Of a stretch of DNA of 64,000 bases, positions 49,393 through 57,507 are shown one piece after another. The position numbers and the translations under genes are program-made. The stretch's first letter is position 1; each line of letters starts with the position of its first letter. The DNA is from Bacillota bacterium (GTDB lineage Bacteria; Bacillota; Clostridia; Christensenellales; Aristaeellaceae), in assembly GCA_023411375.1 (NCBI GenBank), contig JAEYOW010000038.1, positions 124,001-188,000 on the forward strand. The letters run 5' to 3'. Under the pieces are notes generated by a model. The model saw only the letters and a program-made list of their open reading frames with translations, searched no databases and was not told the origin of the DNA.

Positions 49393-50014
49393 TTAAATTT
49401 TGCCGCGAAGCTTTTTCAAAAGCAGCAGGCTTTCCTCCGGCGCGCAAGTATACCGCGGCAGCAGCGAGTGAAGATAAAAATTTGTGTATTGCTGTAAAAA
49501 ATCCGGCTGTGTTACAAATATCTGATTAAGACCCGCATGGTTATTATCATTCCTGTAGCGGCTGGAAACCATCACGCCCAAACCCTTGTAGCCGGCGAAC
49601 CGGTAGCTGTGCGCAGAATGGTCGTCCCTGAAAAAATAGAGATGATATCGGGGACGCTCGCGCGCCGTTTGGATTAGCGTATCGGCAATGAGACGGCGCT
49701 CGGCCGCGCTCACATGGCGCATGAAAAATCAGGTCGTGAATGCCGCGCTGGGCAAGGTAAGCGCTTTTGCCCAATCGGCTGACCTCCAGCGCTTCGCCAA
49801 GCATCCCGCATTCCGCCTGGCTGAAAATTTCCGGCCGCGCACGCAACATGCGCAAAACCTCCGTACGCCGCTCCTCGCTTGTTTCATCACGAAGCAAGCG
49901 GGAAACGGTGACCGCGTTTCGAAGCTTAAGCCGCGCAGCCAGCGCGGACGCGGTAAGCTTATGGGACTTCATCAGCATACCCAGCCGCTCGCCAAACGTG
50001 TATATGTGATGCAT
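49393..50014 (-). pseudogene. helix-turn-helix protein interrupted by a one-base frameshift
   Basis: The first part (from ATG 50014, MHHIYTFGERLGMLM) is an HTH-like domain (ASALAARLKLRNAVTVSRLL) and stops making sense after HDLIF. The frame that continues plausibly begins at 49722 (MRHVSAAERRLIADTLIQTA) and runs through RERPRYHLYFFRDDHSAHSY to 49393. The shift falls at five A's (49724-49728; T5 on the coding strand): with four T's the two parts join as DLIF-MRHV. The C-terminal part is unrecognised. A homopolymer error in sequencing would give the same picture. Confidence 0.75.
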
Positions 50015-50137
50015 CGGTATCACTCCAAATGATAAGGATGAATTCCGTTTGCCATCATATTACATTGTAACGCGTAATTAAGCAAGCGGGAAAAGTTAAA
50101 AACCAAACAAGGCGACGAAATATCCGCTTTGCGCGGC

Positions 50138-50166
50138 TTGTCCCGGGCGGTGAAATATGGTATGCT
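50138..50166 (+). promoter_or_regulatory. promoter of the ACT/metallo-hydrolase gene
   Basis: TTGTCC (50138-50143), 17-base spacer, TATGCT (50161-50166), 30 bases before the start codon. Confidence 0.65.
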
Positions 50167-50195
50167 ACCACCGACTTTGACGGAGGGGATCGCCA

Positions 50196-51626
50196 ATGAA
50201 GCAGACCTTTACCACAACCATGCCAGACCGGGTGGGCGCATTTTTGGGCGCGAGCCGCTGCATATCCGGCAATGGCGCCAACATCACGCGCGTCAGCTAC
50301 AACAAGGCCATTGATATGCACCTGCTCTTTATTGAAGCGGATGGCACGCCTGAGCAGCTTGAACGCATCGCAAAAGAACTCCGGGCGCGCGGATATCTGC
50401 CCGAAAAGCCGCATCAGGGCAGCGTACTGATGCTGGAATTCAGGCTTCACGACAAGCCTGGCGCGGTGGTGCCGGTTCTTGAAATGATCAATCGTTTTCA
50501 ATTCAATATCTCCTATATCAGCTCTCAGGAAAGCGGCGAGCCATACCAGTATTTTAAAATGGGGCTTTTCGTGGAGGACGGAGAAGCGGTCAGCCGTTTC
50601 ATGCGCGAGGTATCGCAGCTTTGCCGGGTCAGGATAATCAGGTATGACAAAACAGAGAAGAATCTTGACAACACAGTGTTTTACCTCAACTTTGCCAATG
50701 AGATCGCAAAAAAGGCCGGGCTATCCGACGCGGACCAGCAGCGGCTGATCGTCAACGCCAACCTTGTGATGCAACTGCTGGACGAGCGCGACAATCCACC
50801 CTATAAGACGTTTGAATATATCGGAAGGTTCGCAGAACAAATACATGAATGGAAGGGCCGGGCATTTGAAGCCAGATTGAGCGCGCATACGGGAGCGGCC
50901 GGCGCGAGGGTCACGGTTGTTGAGCCGCCAGCCGGCTGCAACCTTACCGTAATCGAAAAAAACGGTGAGGCGCTGTTTGTGGACAGCGGCTTTGCCTGTT
51001 ACCGCGACGAGCTGTCCGGCCTCATGCGCACGCTGGTTAAGCATTTCGATACACGCGTCAAGACGGCCGTGGTCACCCACGCGGATGTTGACCATTGCGG
51101 CCTGCTGGACCTGTTTGACGATGTGTATATGAGCCGGAAATGCTGCCGGAACTTTTTATGGGAAGAACGGGGAGAGGCAAATTATCGCGAGAAAAACCCT
51201 TTGCACGCGCCCTATGTGAGTATCAGCAAGCTGCTGTCCGCCTACTTGCCGCCTAAAACGCCGGGTATGCATGTGGTTGGGGGCACGGAGGAGCCGCTGG
51301 AGGAACCGCTTAAGCTTATTGGCACGTTTGATTTTCACGGGCTTCATTTTGAGGCGTATGAGGGTTTTGGCGGACATGTGGCGGGTGAAACCGTATGGCT
51401 GGAGCGCTCGGAACGCCTTGCGCTCACCGGGGATGTGTTTGTCAATCTGAAGGGTTTCACAAAGCCGCAGGCGGCGTTTAACCGGCTCGCGCCGTTTTTG
51501 ATGACCTCCGTGGATACCGATCCGGGGCGCGCGGAGAGGGAACGCGAGGCGCTTTACCGGTTGCTCGGAGAGGGGAAATGGCTGATTCTGGGCGGTCATG
51601 GCGCGCCGATGGTTTACGGAGAATAA
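50196..51626 (+). CDS. two ACT domains fused to a metallo-beta-lactamase-fold hydrolase
   Basis: 476 residues. Two ACT amino-acid-sensing domains come first (about 3-68, FTTTMPDRVGAFLGASRCIS; and 76-150, LMLEFRLHDKPGAVVPVLEM, with ITRVSYNK and ISYISSQE strands), then a helical linker (155-225) and an MBL-fold domain (235-470). The metal motif is THADVDH at 294-300, so HxDxDH, with Asp in place of the usual second His. Later ligands may be His in GFGGHVAGE, Asp in LTGDVF and His in ILGGHGAP. The arrangement suggests hydrolase activity controlled by an amino acid. I know no characterised protein with this order. Ribosome site GGAGGGG, good promoter, and no clear partner gene. Confidence 0.82.
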   Translation: MKQTFTTTMPDRVGAFLGASRCISGNGANITRVSYNKAIDMHLLFIEADGTPEQLERIAKELRARGYLPEKPHQGSVLMLEFRLHDKPGAVVPVLEMINRFQFNISYISSQESGEPYQYFKMGLFVEDGEAVSRFMREVSQLCRVRIIRYDKTEKNLDNTVFYLNFANEIAKKAGLSDADQQRLIVNANLVMQLLDERDNPPYKTFEYIGRFAEQIHEWKGRAFEARLSAHTGAAGARVTVVEPPAGCNLTVIEKNGEALFVDSGFACYRDELSGLMRTLVKHFDTRVKTAVVTHADVDHCGLLDLFDDVYMSRKCCRNFLWEERGEANYREKNPLHAPYVSISKLLSAYLPPKTPGMHVVGGTEEPLEEPLKLIGTFDFHGLHFEAYEGFGGHVAGETVWLERSERLALTGDVFVNLKGFTKPQAAFNRLAPFLMTSVDTDPGRAEREREALYRLLGEGKWLILGGHGAPMVYGE

Positions 51627-51696
51627 CGCGTTCGGACATGCGGCGGCGCTCCTTTGCATATGCTTGTTCAAAAGCATGGCAAGGGGGATAGAATGC

Positions 51697-52095
51697 ATGA
51701 GCGAAATACAGCAGACCCAGGCAGGATACCTTCAAATTCCCGCGGGCGAAAACGCCACAATGGCGCGGTTGCTGTCGGCAAACCTGGGCCGGGAAGTAGT
51801 GGCGGAGTTTTTGGTCGGAACGGACGATATTGTCCGCAAGGCGGGCATTCTTTACGCGGCAAGCGCGGAATACATGGTGCTGTACGATGACGTCAACCTG
51901 ACCAATATTGCGTGTTACCTGCCTTCTCTTCGTTTCGTGACGTTTTACCTGTCCGGAACGCGGCCTGATACAAGCGGACAGAACACCGCCTCCAGGCAGG
52001 CGGCGCAGCAGGAGGCGGAAACCAGGGGCGGCGTAAGGCCGCAGACCCAGGCCGCGTTTAACTACGCCAAGCGCAAGACGAGAAAACTGGATTAA
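51697..52095 (+). CDS. GerQ-like spore coat protein
   Basis: 132 residues. The core, ANLGREVVAEFLVGTDDIVR followed by KAGILYAASAEYMVLYDDVN and CYLPSLRFVTFYLSG, follows the pattern of GerQ, a coat protein needed for germination and cross-linked by transglutaminase. The C-terminal tail is rich in Gln, Ala, Arg and Lys (RQAAQQEAETRGGVRP), suitable for cross-linking. Start ATG 51697; AAGGGGG lies 12 bases ahead. A longer frame overlaps the previous gene and is unlikely. Lack of Bacillus-like N-terminal Gln repeats keeps this at family-resemblance level. Confidence 0.6.
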   Translation: MSEIQQTQAGYLQIPAGENATMARLLSANLGREVVAEFLVGTDDIVRKAGILYAASAEYMVLYDDVNLTNIACYLPSLRFVTFYLSGTRPDTSGQNTASRQAAQQEAETRGGVRPQTQAAFNYAKRKTRKLD

Positions 52096-52172
52096 TTTGG
52101 TTGCCAAAACCGAACGTACACCAAAGCGCCCTGCCAAAGGCCGGAGCTCAAAAGACAGCGTATCGATTTTTA

Positions 52173-52210
52173 CAGGAAACGGCATGGCTTTCGGGTCATG
52201 CCGTTTCCTG
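52173..52210. repeat. perfect 14-base inverted repeat
   Basis: CAGGAAACGGCATG (52173-52186) and its exact complement CATGCCGTTTCCTG (52197-52210), loop GCTTTCGGGT. No T tract follows on either strand (a T5 run lies upstream on the plus strand), so it is not a standard terminator. It lies 78 bases after the GerQ-like gene. The rest of the 52096-52312 gap shows nothing else. Confidence 0.85.
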
Positions 52211-52312
52211 TGCTTCAATCTTCTGCTGTATGGCCTGCGCTCGATTTTAAGCAGCGCTTGACCATCTTTATATGAATGAAAAGCGGTCCCCAATTGTTAA
52301 ACGCGTATATGT

Positions 52313-52513
52313 TTAGGATACTTTATTACGTTTGAAGATGAAAACAATGCTTCTTGTGGGCCCGTCGGCATGGTTTGTCGATACGCTGCTGACCAGTTCC
52401 CATCCCGCGTTTCCACGCCGGTTCAACTCATCACATAATTCCTCCGCATTGACCTTACCGCCTGAAAATCCCCTTGCGTCATAGATATAGGTATCATACT
52501 GATATTTTTCCAT
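52313..52513 (-). CDS. small DUF4177-like protein
   Basis: 66 residues: EKYQYDTYIYDARGFSGGKV then CDELNRRGNAGWELVSSV and SIVFIFKR. The pattern Y-x-x-[NG]-x-x-G-W-E-L-V and the final I-x-I-F-K-R strand match DUF4177, small beta proteins found singly in many Bacillota, function unknown. Start 52513 has AAAGGAGAG eight bases before it. Confidence 0.82.
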   Translation of the reverse strand: MEKYQYDTYIYDARGFSGGKVNAEELCDELNRRGNAGWELVSSVSTNHADGPTRSIVFIFKRNKVS

Positions 52514-52540
52514 GGTATTGACTCTCCTTTTCAAAAACAA

Positions 52541-52802
52541 GATTCTTCATGTAGTTCAGCCACAATCGCGGCTTTTTTTAACGGCTTGGCAGTTAAAATA
52601 GGGGCTACGTACAAAACGTCAGAAAGGCGATAATAAGTCCATTGACTTTTAAACAGGCAAAAAAAGAATGGAGGCACATGAGCTTTCGTCCATGTGCCAC
52701 ATCTTTCCGTCAAGCCTGCCTAACAGTTGCCGCAACCGTAATTTTGAGCAATTCCTGTCTTACGGACAACCGTATAAAGCTGGGAGTGCTTTTTGCGGCT
52801 GC
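52541..52802 (-). other. gap holding the ligA terminator
   Basis: The gap between the DUF4177-like gene and ligA holds a hairpin, GGCACATG (52673-52680) / CATGTGCC (52691-52698), with a T7 tract on the minus strand at about 52659-52665, seven bases beyond the stem. This is the likely ligA terminator, 105-145 bases after its stop. No other gene-like feature; a 60-codon frame at 52531-52713 lacks support. Confidence 0.6.
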
Positions 52803-54797
52803 CTACTCCTGCTCAAGCATGCGCATAAACGCTTCCTCTGAAACAACAGGCACGCCGAGGCTTTCGGCCTTTGCCAGCTTGCCGCCGGCCTTTTCGCCCG
52901 CAAGCACAAAGGAGGTCTTTTTGCTGACGCTTCCCGCGGCGCGACCGCCGTGAAGGACGATCAGCCTTTCGGCATCCTCGCGGCTCAGGGTGGGCAGCGT
53001 CCCCGTTACCACGACGGTCTTGCCGGTCAGGCTGCCGGATAGCGTTTCGCTCTCATGCTTCGGGTTGACGCCTGCATCCAATAGACGTTCCACCATCTCC
53101 ACATTTTCATGAAAGCTGAAAAATTCGACGACGCTGCCGGCGACAATCTCGCCTACATCGGGAATGGCGGTCAGCTCCTCCACGCTCGCGGCTTTAAGCG
53201 CGTCCAGCGAACCAAAGCGGGACGCTAGCTCGCGCGCGGTCTTTCGCCCGACGTTGGGAATACCAAGCGCAAACAGGAACGCGTCCAGCGCGCAGCTGCG
53301 GCTCTTATCAAGCGCGGCGATCAGGTTTTCAGCCCGCTTTTGCTGAAAGCCGTCCAAAGGCAGCAGGTCGTCCACAGTCAGGCGGTAGAGGTCGGCGCAG
53401 TCGCGCACGTTCAGCCTATCGTATAAAAGCTCCGCGGTTTTTTCCGAAAACGTATCGATGTCCATGGCGTTGCGGCCGGCAAAATGCGCAAGCCTCGCCA
53501 CAGCCTGCGGCTTACAGGTACGCCTGTTCATGCAAAACAGGTGCGCGCCCCGCTGGGTGACGGGCTCTGCGCAGGCGGGGCAGCGTTCCGGCGGGGTTAT
53601 AGGCTGTTCCTCCGCGCCGGCCTCGCCGACGCGCCCCATAATCTCCGGGATTACATCGTTGCTGCGGCGAATCCACACCTCGCACCCGATGGAAACCCGC
53701 TTGCGCTGAATATCGCCAAAATTGTTCAGAGTCGCGCGCTGCACGGTTACGCCGCCAATATCGGTTGGCGTCAGGTGGGCAAGCGGCGTCAGCTTGCCCG
53801 TTCGGCCAAGTTCCCATGTTACGTCCAGAAGAGTAGCGGTATTTTCCTCGGCCGCAAACTTGTAGGCAACCGCCCAGCGCGGAAATTTTTCGGTGTTGCC
53901 CATGGCCCGGCGCGTGGCAAGGTCGCATATCTTCACCACCGCGCCGTCAATCAGGAAATCAAGGCTTTCCCTCTTTTCCTCCACCGCGTCGATCCTGCGG
54001 ACGATCTCCTCATAGGTGTCGGCGTGCTCCTCATACTTGCTGGTTGGAAAGCCATTATCGCGCAAAAACCGGAGCATCCCGTCCATATCGGTATAAGGCG
54101 GGTTCTCAATCGTGCCGATCTGATAAAAAAAGGCGTCAAGCTTCCGTTTGGCGGTCACGGCGGGGTCAAGGTTGCGCAACGCGCCGGCCGCGCCGTTGCG
54201 CGCGTTTTTCAGCGGTTCTTCAGCCGTCTTGTTGTAGCTTTCCAGCGTGCTCAGGCGCATGATGCATTCGCCCTGTACCTCCAAAAGCCCCTGATAGGGA
54301 ATGGAGAGGGGAACACAGCGGATGGTACGCGCTTGCGGCAAAATTCCCTCGCCAACCTCTCCGTTTCCGCGCGTGGCGGCCTGAACCAACCGCCCCTCCC
54401 GGTAGGTGAGGTTGATGGTAAGGCCGTCCAGCTTGTATTCCACGGCGTAGCGCAGCGGGGGAAGCGGCTGCTCGCGCCCGTCGCTTATCTGCTGATGCAG
54501 CTTTTCACACCGGGCAAGCCATGCCTTTAGCTCTTCACGGCTTTGCACCTTGTCCATGCTCCACAGGCGGTTTATATGCCTGTGGGGCTCAAAAAGCGCG
54601 AGCGGCTCCGCGCCGACGCGAACAGTAGGGGAGTCGGGCAGCACTGTGCCCGACTCCTTTTCAAGCTTTCGAAGCTCGTCATATTTTTGGTCCCATTCCG
54701 CGTCGCTCATGGGGCTTTCACCCATGGTGTAATACAGAACGGACGCGTGGTTCAGCGCATCAATCAGCGCGCGCATCTGTTTGCCTGGAATACTCAT
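52803..54797 (-). CDS. ligA: NAD-dependent DNA ligase
   Basis: 664 residues, full length. N-terminal Ia domain (YYTMGESPMSDAEWDQKYDELR, cited in part), adenylation domain with the catalytic lysine in VEYKLDGLTINL, OB fold, zinc finger (four Cys: CPACAEP, CMNRRTC), helix-hairpin-helix repeats (LDKSRSCALDAFLFALGIPN, IPDVGEIVAGSVVEF) and a C-terminal BRCT domain (GKTVVVTGTLPTLSREDAER). It seals nicks in replication and repair. It starts directly after the pcrA stop codon, as is usual for pcrA-ligA in Bacillota. Confidence 0.96.
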   Translation of the reverse strand: MSIPGKQMRALIDALNHASVLYYTMGESPMSDAEWDQKYDELRKLEKESGTVLPDSPTVRVGAEPLALFEPHRHINRLWSMDKVQSREELKAWLARCEKLHQQISDGREQPLPPLRYAVEYKLDGLTINLTYREGRLVQAATRGNGEVGEGILPQARTIRCVPLSIPYQGLLEVQGECIMRLSTLESYNKTAEEPLKNARNGAAGALRNLDPAVTAKRKLDAFFYQIGTIENPPYTDMDGMLRFLRDNGFPTSKYEEHADTYEEIVRRIDAVEEKRESLDFLIDGAVVKICDLATRRAMGNTEKFPRWAVAYKFAAEENTATLLDVTWELGRTGKLTPLAHLTPTDIGGVTVQRATLNNFGDIQRKRVSIGCEVWIRRSNDVIPEIMGRVGEAGAEEQPITPPERCPACAEPVTQRGAHLFCMNRRTCKPQAVARLAHFAGRNAMDIDTFSEKTAELLYDRLNVRDCADLYRLTVDDLLPLDGFQQKRAENLIAALDKSRSCALDAFLFALGIPNVGRKTARELASRFGSLDALKAASVEELTAIPDVGEIVAGSVVEFFSFHENVEMVERLLDAGVNPKHESETLSGSLTGKTVVVTGTLPTLSREDAERLIVLHGGRAAGSVSKKTSFVLAGEKAGGKLAKAESLGVPVVSEEAFMRMLEQE

Positions 54798-57071
54798 TTA
54801 CTCGTTCACCTTTACAATCGGAGCGATGGAAAGCGCGAATTCCTTCTGCCCGTAGGCGGCGAACCCAATGACGATTCGGGCGTCGCCTCCGCTGCCGCGG
54901 ATTTCAAGCACGTTTCCTTCGCCAAATTTTCGATGCATCACCCGGTCGCCCGTTTTAAATAGGGATGCGACGGCGCTGGCGGGCACGGTGGAGGCCGCGG
55001 AGGGCGTAAAGCCTTTCTGCACGCCGGGAATTCCCAGCGCGTTTTTGCCCATGCCAAGCCCGTTTCCACCGCCCTCGGTTCCATAGCGGGGCGAGCGCTT
55101 GGGAGCGGGATGATGATAGCTGTCCATCACGCCAGGGAAGCTGCGCTCGCGTTTGCTGATCCACTCGTCGTCCAGCAACCGCTTGGGTATCTCCTTCAGG
55201 AAACGGCTGGGGGCGTTGTAGTTGACCTGATTGTAAAGCATGCGCTGCGCCGCGTAGCTGATGTAGAGCTGCTCACGCGCGCGGGTGATCGCCACATAGC
55301 ACAGCCTTCGCTCCTCCTCCAACCGCTTTTCATCCTGAAGGCTGCGGCCGCTGGGGAATACGCCCTCCTCAAGCCCGGCCATGAAAACGGTGGGAAATTC
55401 GAGGCCTTTCGCGCTGTGAACAGTCATCAGCGTGACGGATTTGGAGGCAAAATCAGCGCTGTCCAGGTCGGAGATCAGGGCGACATTTTCCAGATAATCC
55501 TCAAGGGAAGGCTCTTCGGCCGCCTGTTCATATTCGCTGACCGCGCCCAAAAACTCCTCAATGTTTTCGACGCGGTTCTTGCCCTCGTCTGACAGGTCGC
55601 GCTCATATTGCGCTTTTAAACCGGTCTTTTCAATCAGATAGGTCACAAATTCCGAAAAGCCCATATCCTCCCGGGTCATAACCAGCTCGTTCATCAGCTC
55701 GCCGAACTCATGAACACATTTGCGCGGGCGCGCGGAAAGCGTCTCCGGCACGTCCATCAGCGCGCTGTAAAGCGGCATATCCTTCTCGGCCGCGTAGCGC
55801 ACAAGCTCCGCGATGGTGCTGTCGCCGATGGAGCGCTTGGGCTGGTTGATGATGCGGCGAAGGCTCACGTCATCCGACGGGTTGACGATGCAGCGCAGAT
55901 AAGCGACGATATCCTTGACCTCCTTGCGGTCGTAGAACCGCAGGCCGCCGTAAATACGGTAGGGAATACCCGCGCGCACCAGCATGTCTTCCAGCACGCG
56001 GCTTTGCGCGTTGGAGCGGTACAGAACCGCCATGTCGCCATAGCTTTTGTCCGCGAGCCTGAGCTGCTGCATACGGTCGCAAACCCAGGCGGCCTCCTCG
56101 CGCTCGTCCCCCGCGCAGAAAAGCTTGATCGGATCGCCGGCGGGCAGCTCCGTCCACAGCGCCTTTTCCATACGGCCTTCATTATGCGCGATTACTTGGT
56201 TGGCCGCGTCAAGGATATTGGCGGTGCTGCGGTAGTTCTGCTCCAGCTTGATAACCGTAGCGTCCGGAAAATCCTTTTCAAAATCCAGAATATTGCGGAT
56301 GTCCGCGCCGCGCCAGCCATAGATGCTCTGATCGTCGTCGCCCACAACGCACAGGTTGCGGCTTTTCTGCGTAAGCAGCTTTACAAGCGAATACTGCGCG
56401 AAGTTCGTATCCTGATACTCGTCTACGTGCACATAGCGGAAACGCTCGCGGTAGCTTTCCAGAACGGGCGGGTGATCGGCCAGAAGCTCCAGCGTGCGCA
56501 CAAGCAGGTCGTCAAAATCCAGCGCGTTGGCATGCCTGAGGCGGCGTTCATACGCGTCGTAGAGGTCGTGCAGCTGCTGGCAGCGGAAATCACGGGCCGA
56601 CTGGGCGAACCACTCGTCCGGCCCCAGCAGTTTGTCCTTGGCGTCGCTGATTTTGGACTTAATCTCGCGCGGGGGAAGAATTTTATCGTCGATGCCGAAT
56701 TGCTTGATCAGGTCCTTGACGACGTTTGTCTGGTCGTCGTCGTCATAGATGGTAAAGGAACGCGTATAGCCGAGCTTTTCAATATCCCGGCGCAGAATGC
56801 GCGCGCACATGGAGTGGAACGTGCTGACCCAGACGTCCTCGCCGCGCTCGCCGACCAGCGCGCTCACGCGCCCGCGCATTTCTTTGGCCGCTTTGTTGGT
56901 AAACGTAATGGCCAAGATGTTCCAAGGGGCAATCCCGTGGTCGATTAAATTTGCGATACGGTAAGTAAGCGCGCGCGTCTTTCCGCTGCCCGCGCCCGCC
57001 AGAATCAAAACCGGTCCCTCCAGGGTTTCAGCCGCCTTGCGCTGCTGTGCGTTCAATCCATCCAAATTCAT
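54798..57071 (-). CDS. pcrA: PcrA/UvrD-type superfamily 1 DNA helicase
   Basis: 757 residues. Motif I AGAGSGKTRALTYRIANL, motif Ia ITFTNKAAKEM, motif II VDEYQDTNFAQY, motif III VGDDDQSIYGWRGAD, motif IV LEQNYRSTANIL, motif V TVHSAKGLEFPTVFMAGLE, motif VI YVAITRARE. These match PcrA, a 3'-to-5' helicase in repair and plasmid replication. The C-terminal tail (FKTGDRVMHRKFGEGNVLEI) is the UvrD/PcrA Tudor-like domain that binds RNA polymerase. yerC lies 20 bases upstream, ligA follows with no gap. Confidence 0.96.
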   Translation of the reverse strand: MNLDGLNAQQRKAAETLEGPVLILAGAGSGKTRALTYRIANLIDHGIAPWNILAITFTNKAAKEMRGRVSALVGERGEDVWVSTFHSMCARILRRDIEKLGYTRSFTIYDDDDQTNVVKDLIKQFGIDDKILPPREIKSKISDAKDKLLGPDEWFAQSARDFRCQQLHDLYDAYERRLRHANALDFDDLLVRTLELLADHPPVLESYRERFRYVHVDEYQDTNFAQYSLVKLLTQKSRNLCVVGDDDQSIYGWRGADIRNILDFEKDFPDATVIKLEQNYRSTANILDAANQVIAHNEGRMEKALWTELPAGDPIKLFCAGDEREEAAWVCDRMQQLRLADKSYGDMAVLYRSNAQSRVLEDMLVRAGIPYRIYGGLRFYDRKEVKDIVAYLRCIVNPSDDVSLRRIINQPKRSIGDSTIAELVRYAAEKDMPLYSALMDVPETLSARPRKCVHEFGELMNELVMTREDMGFSEFVTYLIEKTGLKAQYERDLSDEGKNRVENIEEFLGAVSEYEQAAEEPSLEDYLENVALISDLDSADFASKSVTLMTVHSAKGLEFPTVFMAGLEEGVFPSGRSLQDEKRLEEERRLCYVAITRAREQLYISYAAQRMLYNQVNYNAPSRFLKEIPKRLLDDEWISKRERSFPGVMDSYHHPAPKRSPRYGTEGGGNGLGMGKNALGIPGVQKGFTPSAASTVPASAVASLFKTGDRVMHRKFGEGNVLEIRGSGGDARIVIGFAAYGQKEFALSIAPIVKVNE

Positions 57072-57090
57072 GCTATGCTATCCTCATTAC

Positions 57091-57402
57091 TCACTTCTGT
57101 TGTGTGTCTGCTTCGGGCGAAATTCTGTCCAGCACCAGGTTATAACCGTCCGCGCCATATTGCAAAGAACGGTTCACGCGGCTGATGGTCGCGGTGGAGG
57201 CGCCCGTCTTATGCGCAATATCCTGGTATGTCACCTTCTGACGCAGCATGACCGCGACTTCCAGCCGCTGGGTAATGCTCTTCAATTCCTGCACCGTGAG
57301 CACGTCCTCGCAGAAACGGTACGCCTCCTCCGTGTTTTGAAGTTCGAGTAGCGCCCGCATCAGCAGCTCGGTTTGTTCGTTTTGAAATCTCGGCGTAAAC
57401 AC
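57091..57402 (-). CDS. yerC: YerC/YecD TrpR-like DNA-binding protein
   Basis: 103 residues of the TrpR-repressor-like family. TVQELKSITQRLEVAVMLRQ is the first helix pair and TYQDIAHKTGASTATISRVN the recognition helix, followed by RSLQYGADGY. In Bacillota YerC sits beside pcrA, as here; function unknown. The GTG start at 57402 has GGAGG nine bases ahead and a promoter at about 57449. The frame reaching 57450 starts inside the promoter and is unlikely. Confidence 0.88.
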   Translation of the reverse strand: MFTPRFQNEQTELLMRALLELQNTEEAYRFCEDVLTVQELKSITQRLEVAVMLRQKVTYQDIAHKTGASTATISRVNRSLQYGADGYNLVLDRISPEADTQQK

Positions 57403-57448
57403 AATCGCAGTCCTCCGGTCAAACAGTGCAAACTCTTGCCTGTATATC

Positions 57449-57454
57449 ATTATA
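57449..57454 (-). promoter_or_regulatory. extended -10 box for yerC-pcrA-ligA
   Basis: TATAAT on the minus strand with TGT ahead of it (TGTTATAAT), 47 bases before the yerC start. No convincing -35 box, as often for extended -10 promoters. Confidence 0.6.
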
Positions 57455-57507
57455 ACACATTTGCCGGAAGAAGGAAAGCCAAAAACACGGGCCTGCTTTT
57501 GTGAGGG

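Noticed and set aside
52173..52210. Terminator after the GerQ-like gene
   Set aside because: The stem is perfect but no T tract follows on either strand.
52531..52713. 60-codon minus-strand frame between DUF4177-like gene and ligA
   Set aside because: No ribosome site, no domain, and it overlaps the likely ligA terminator.
53484..57000. Long plus-strand frames (348 and 412 codons) inside ligA and pcrA
   Set aside because: They run opposite complete, well-conserved repair genes.
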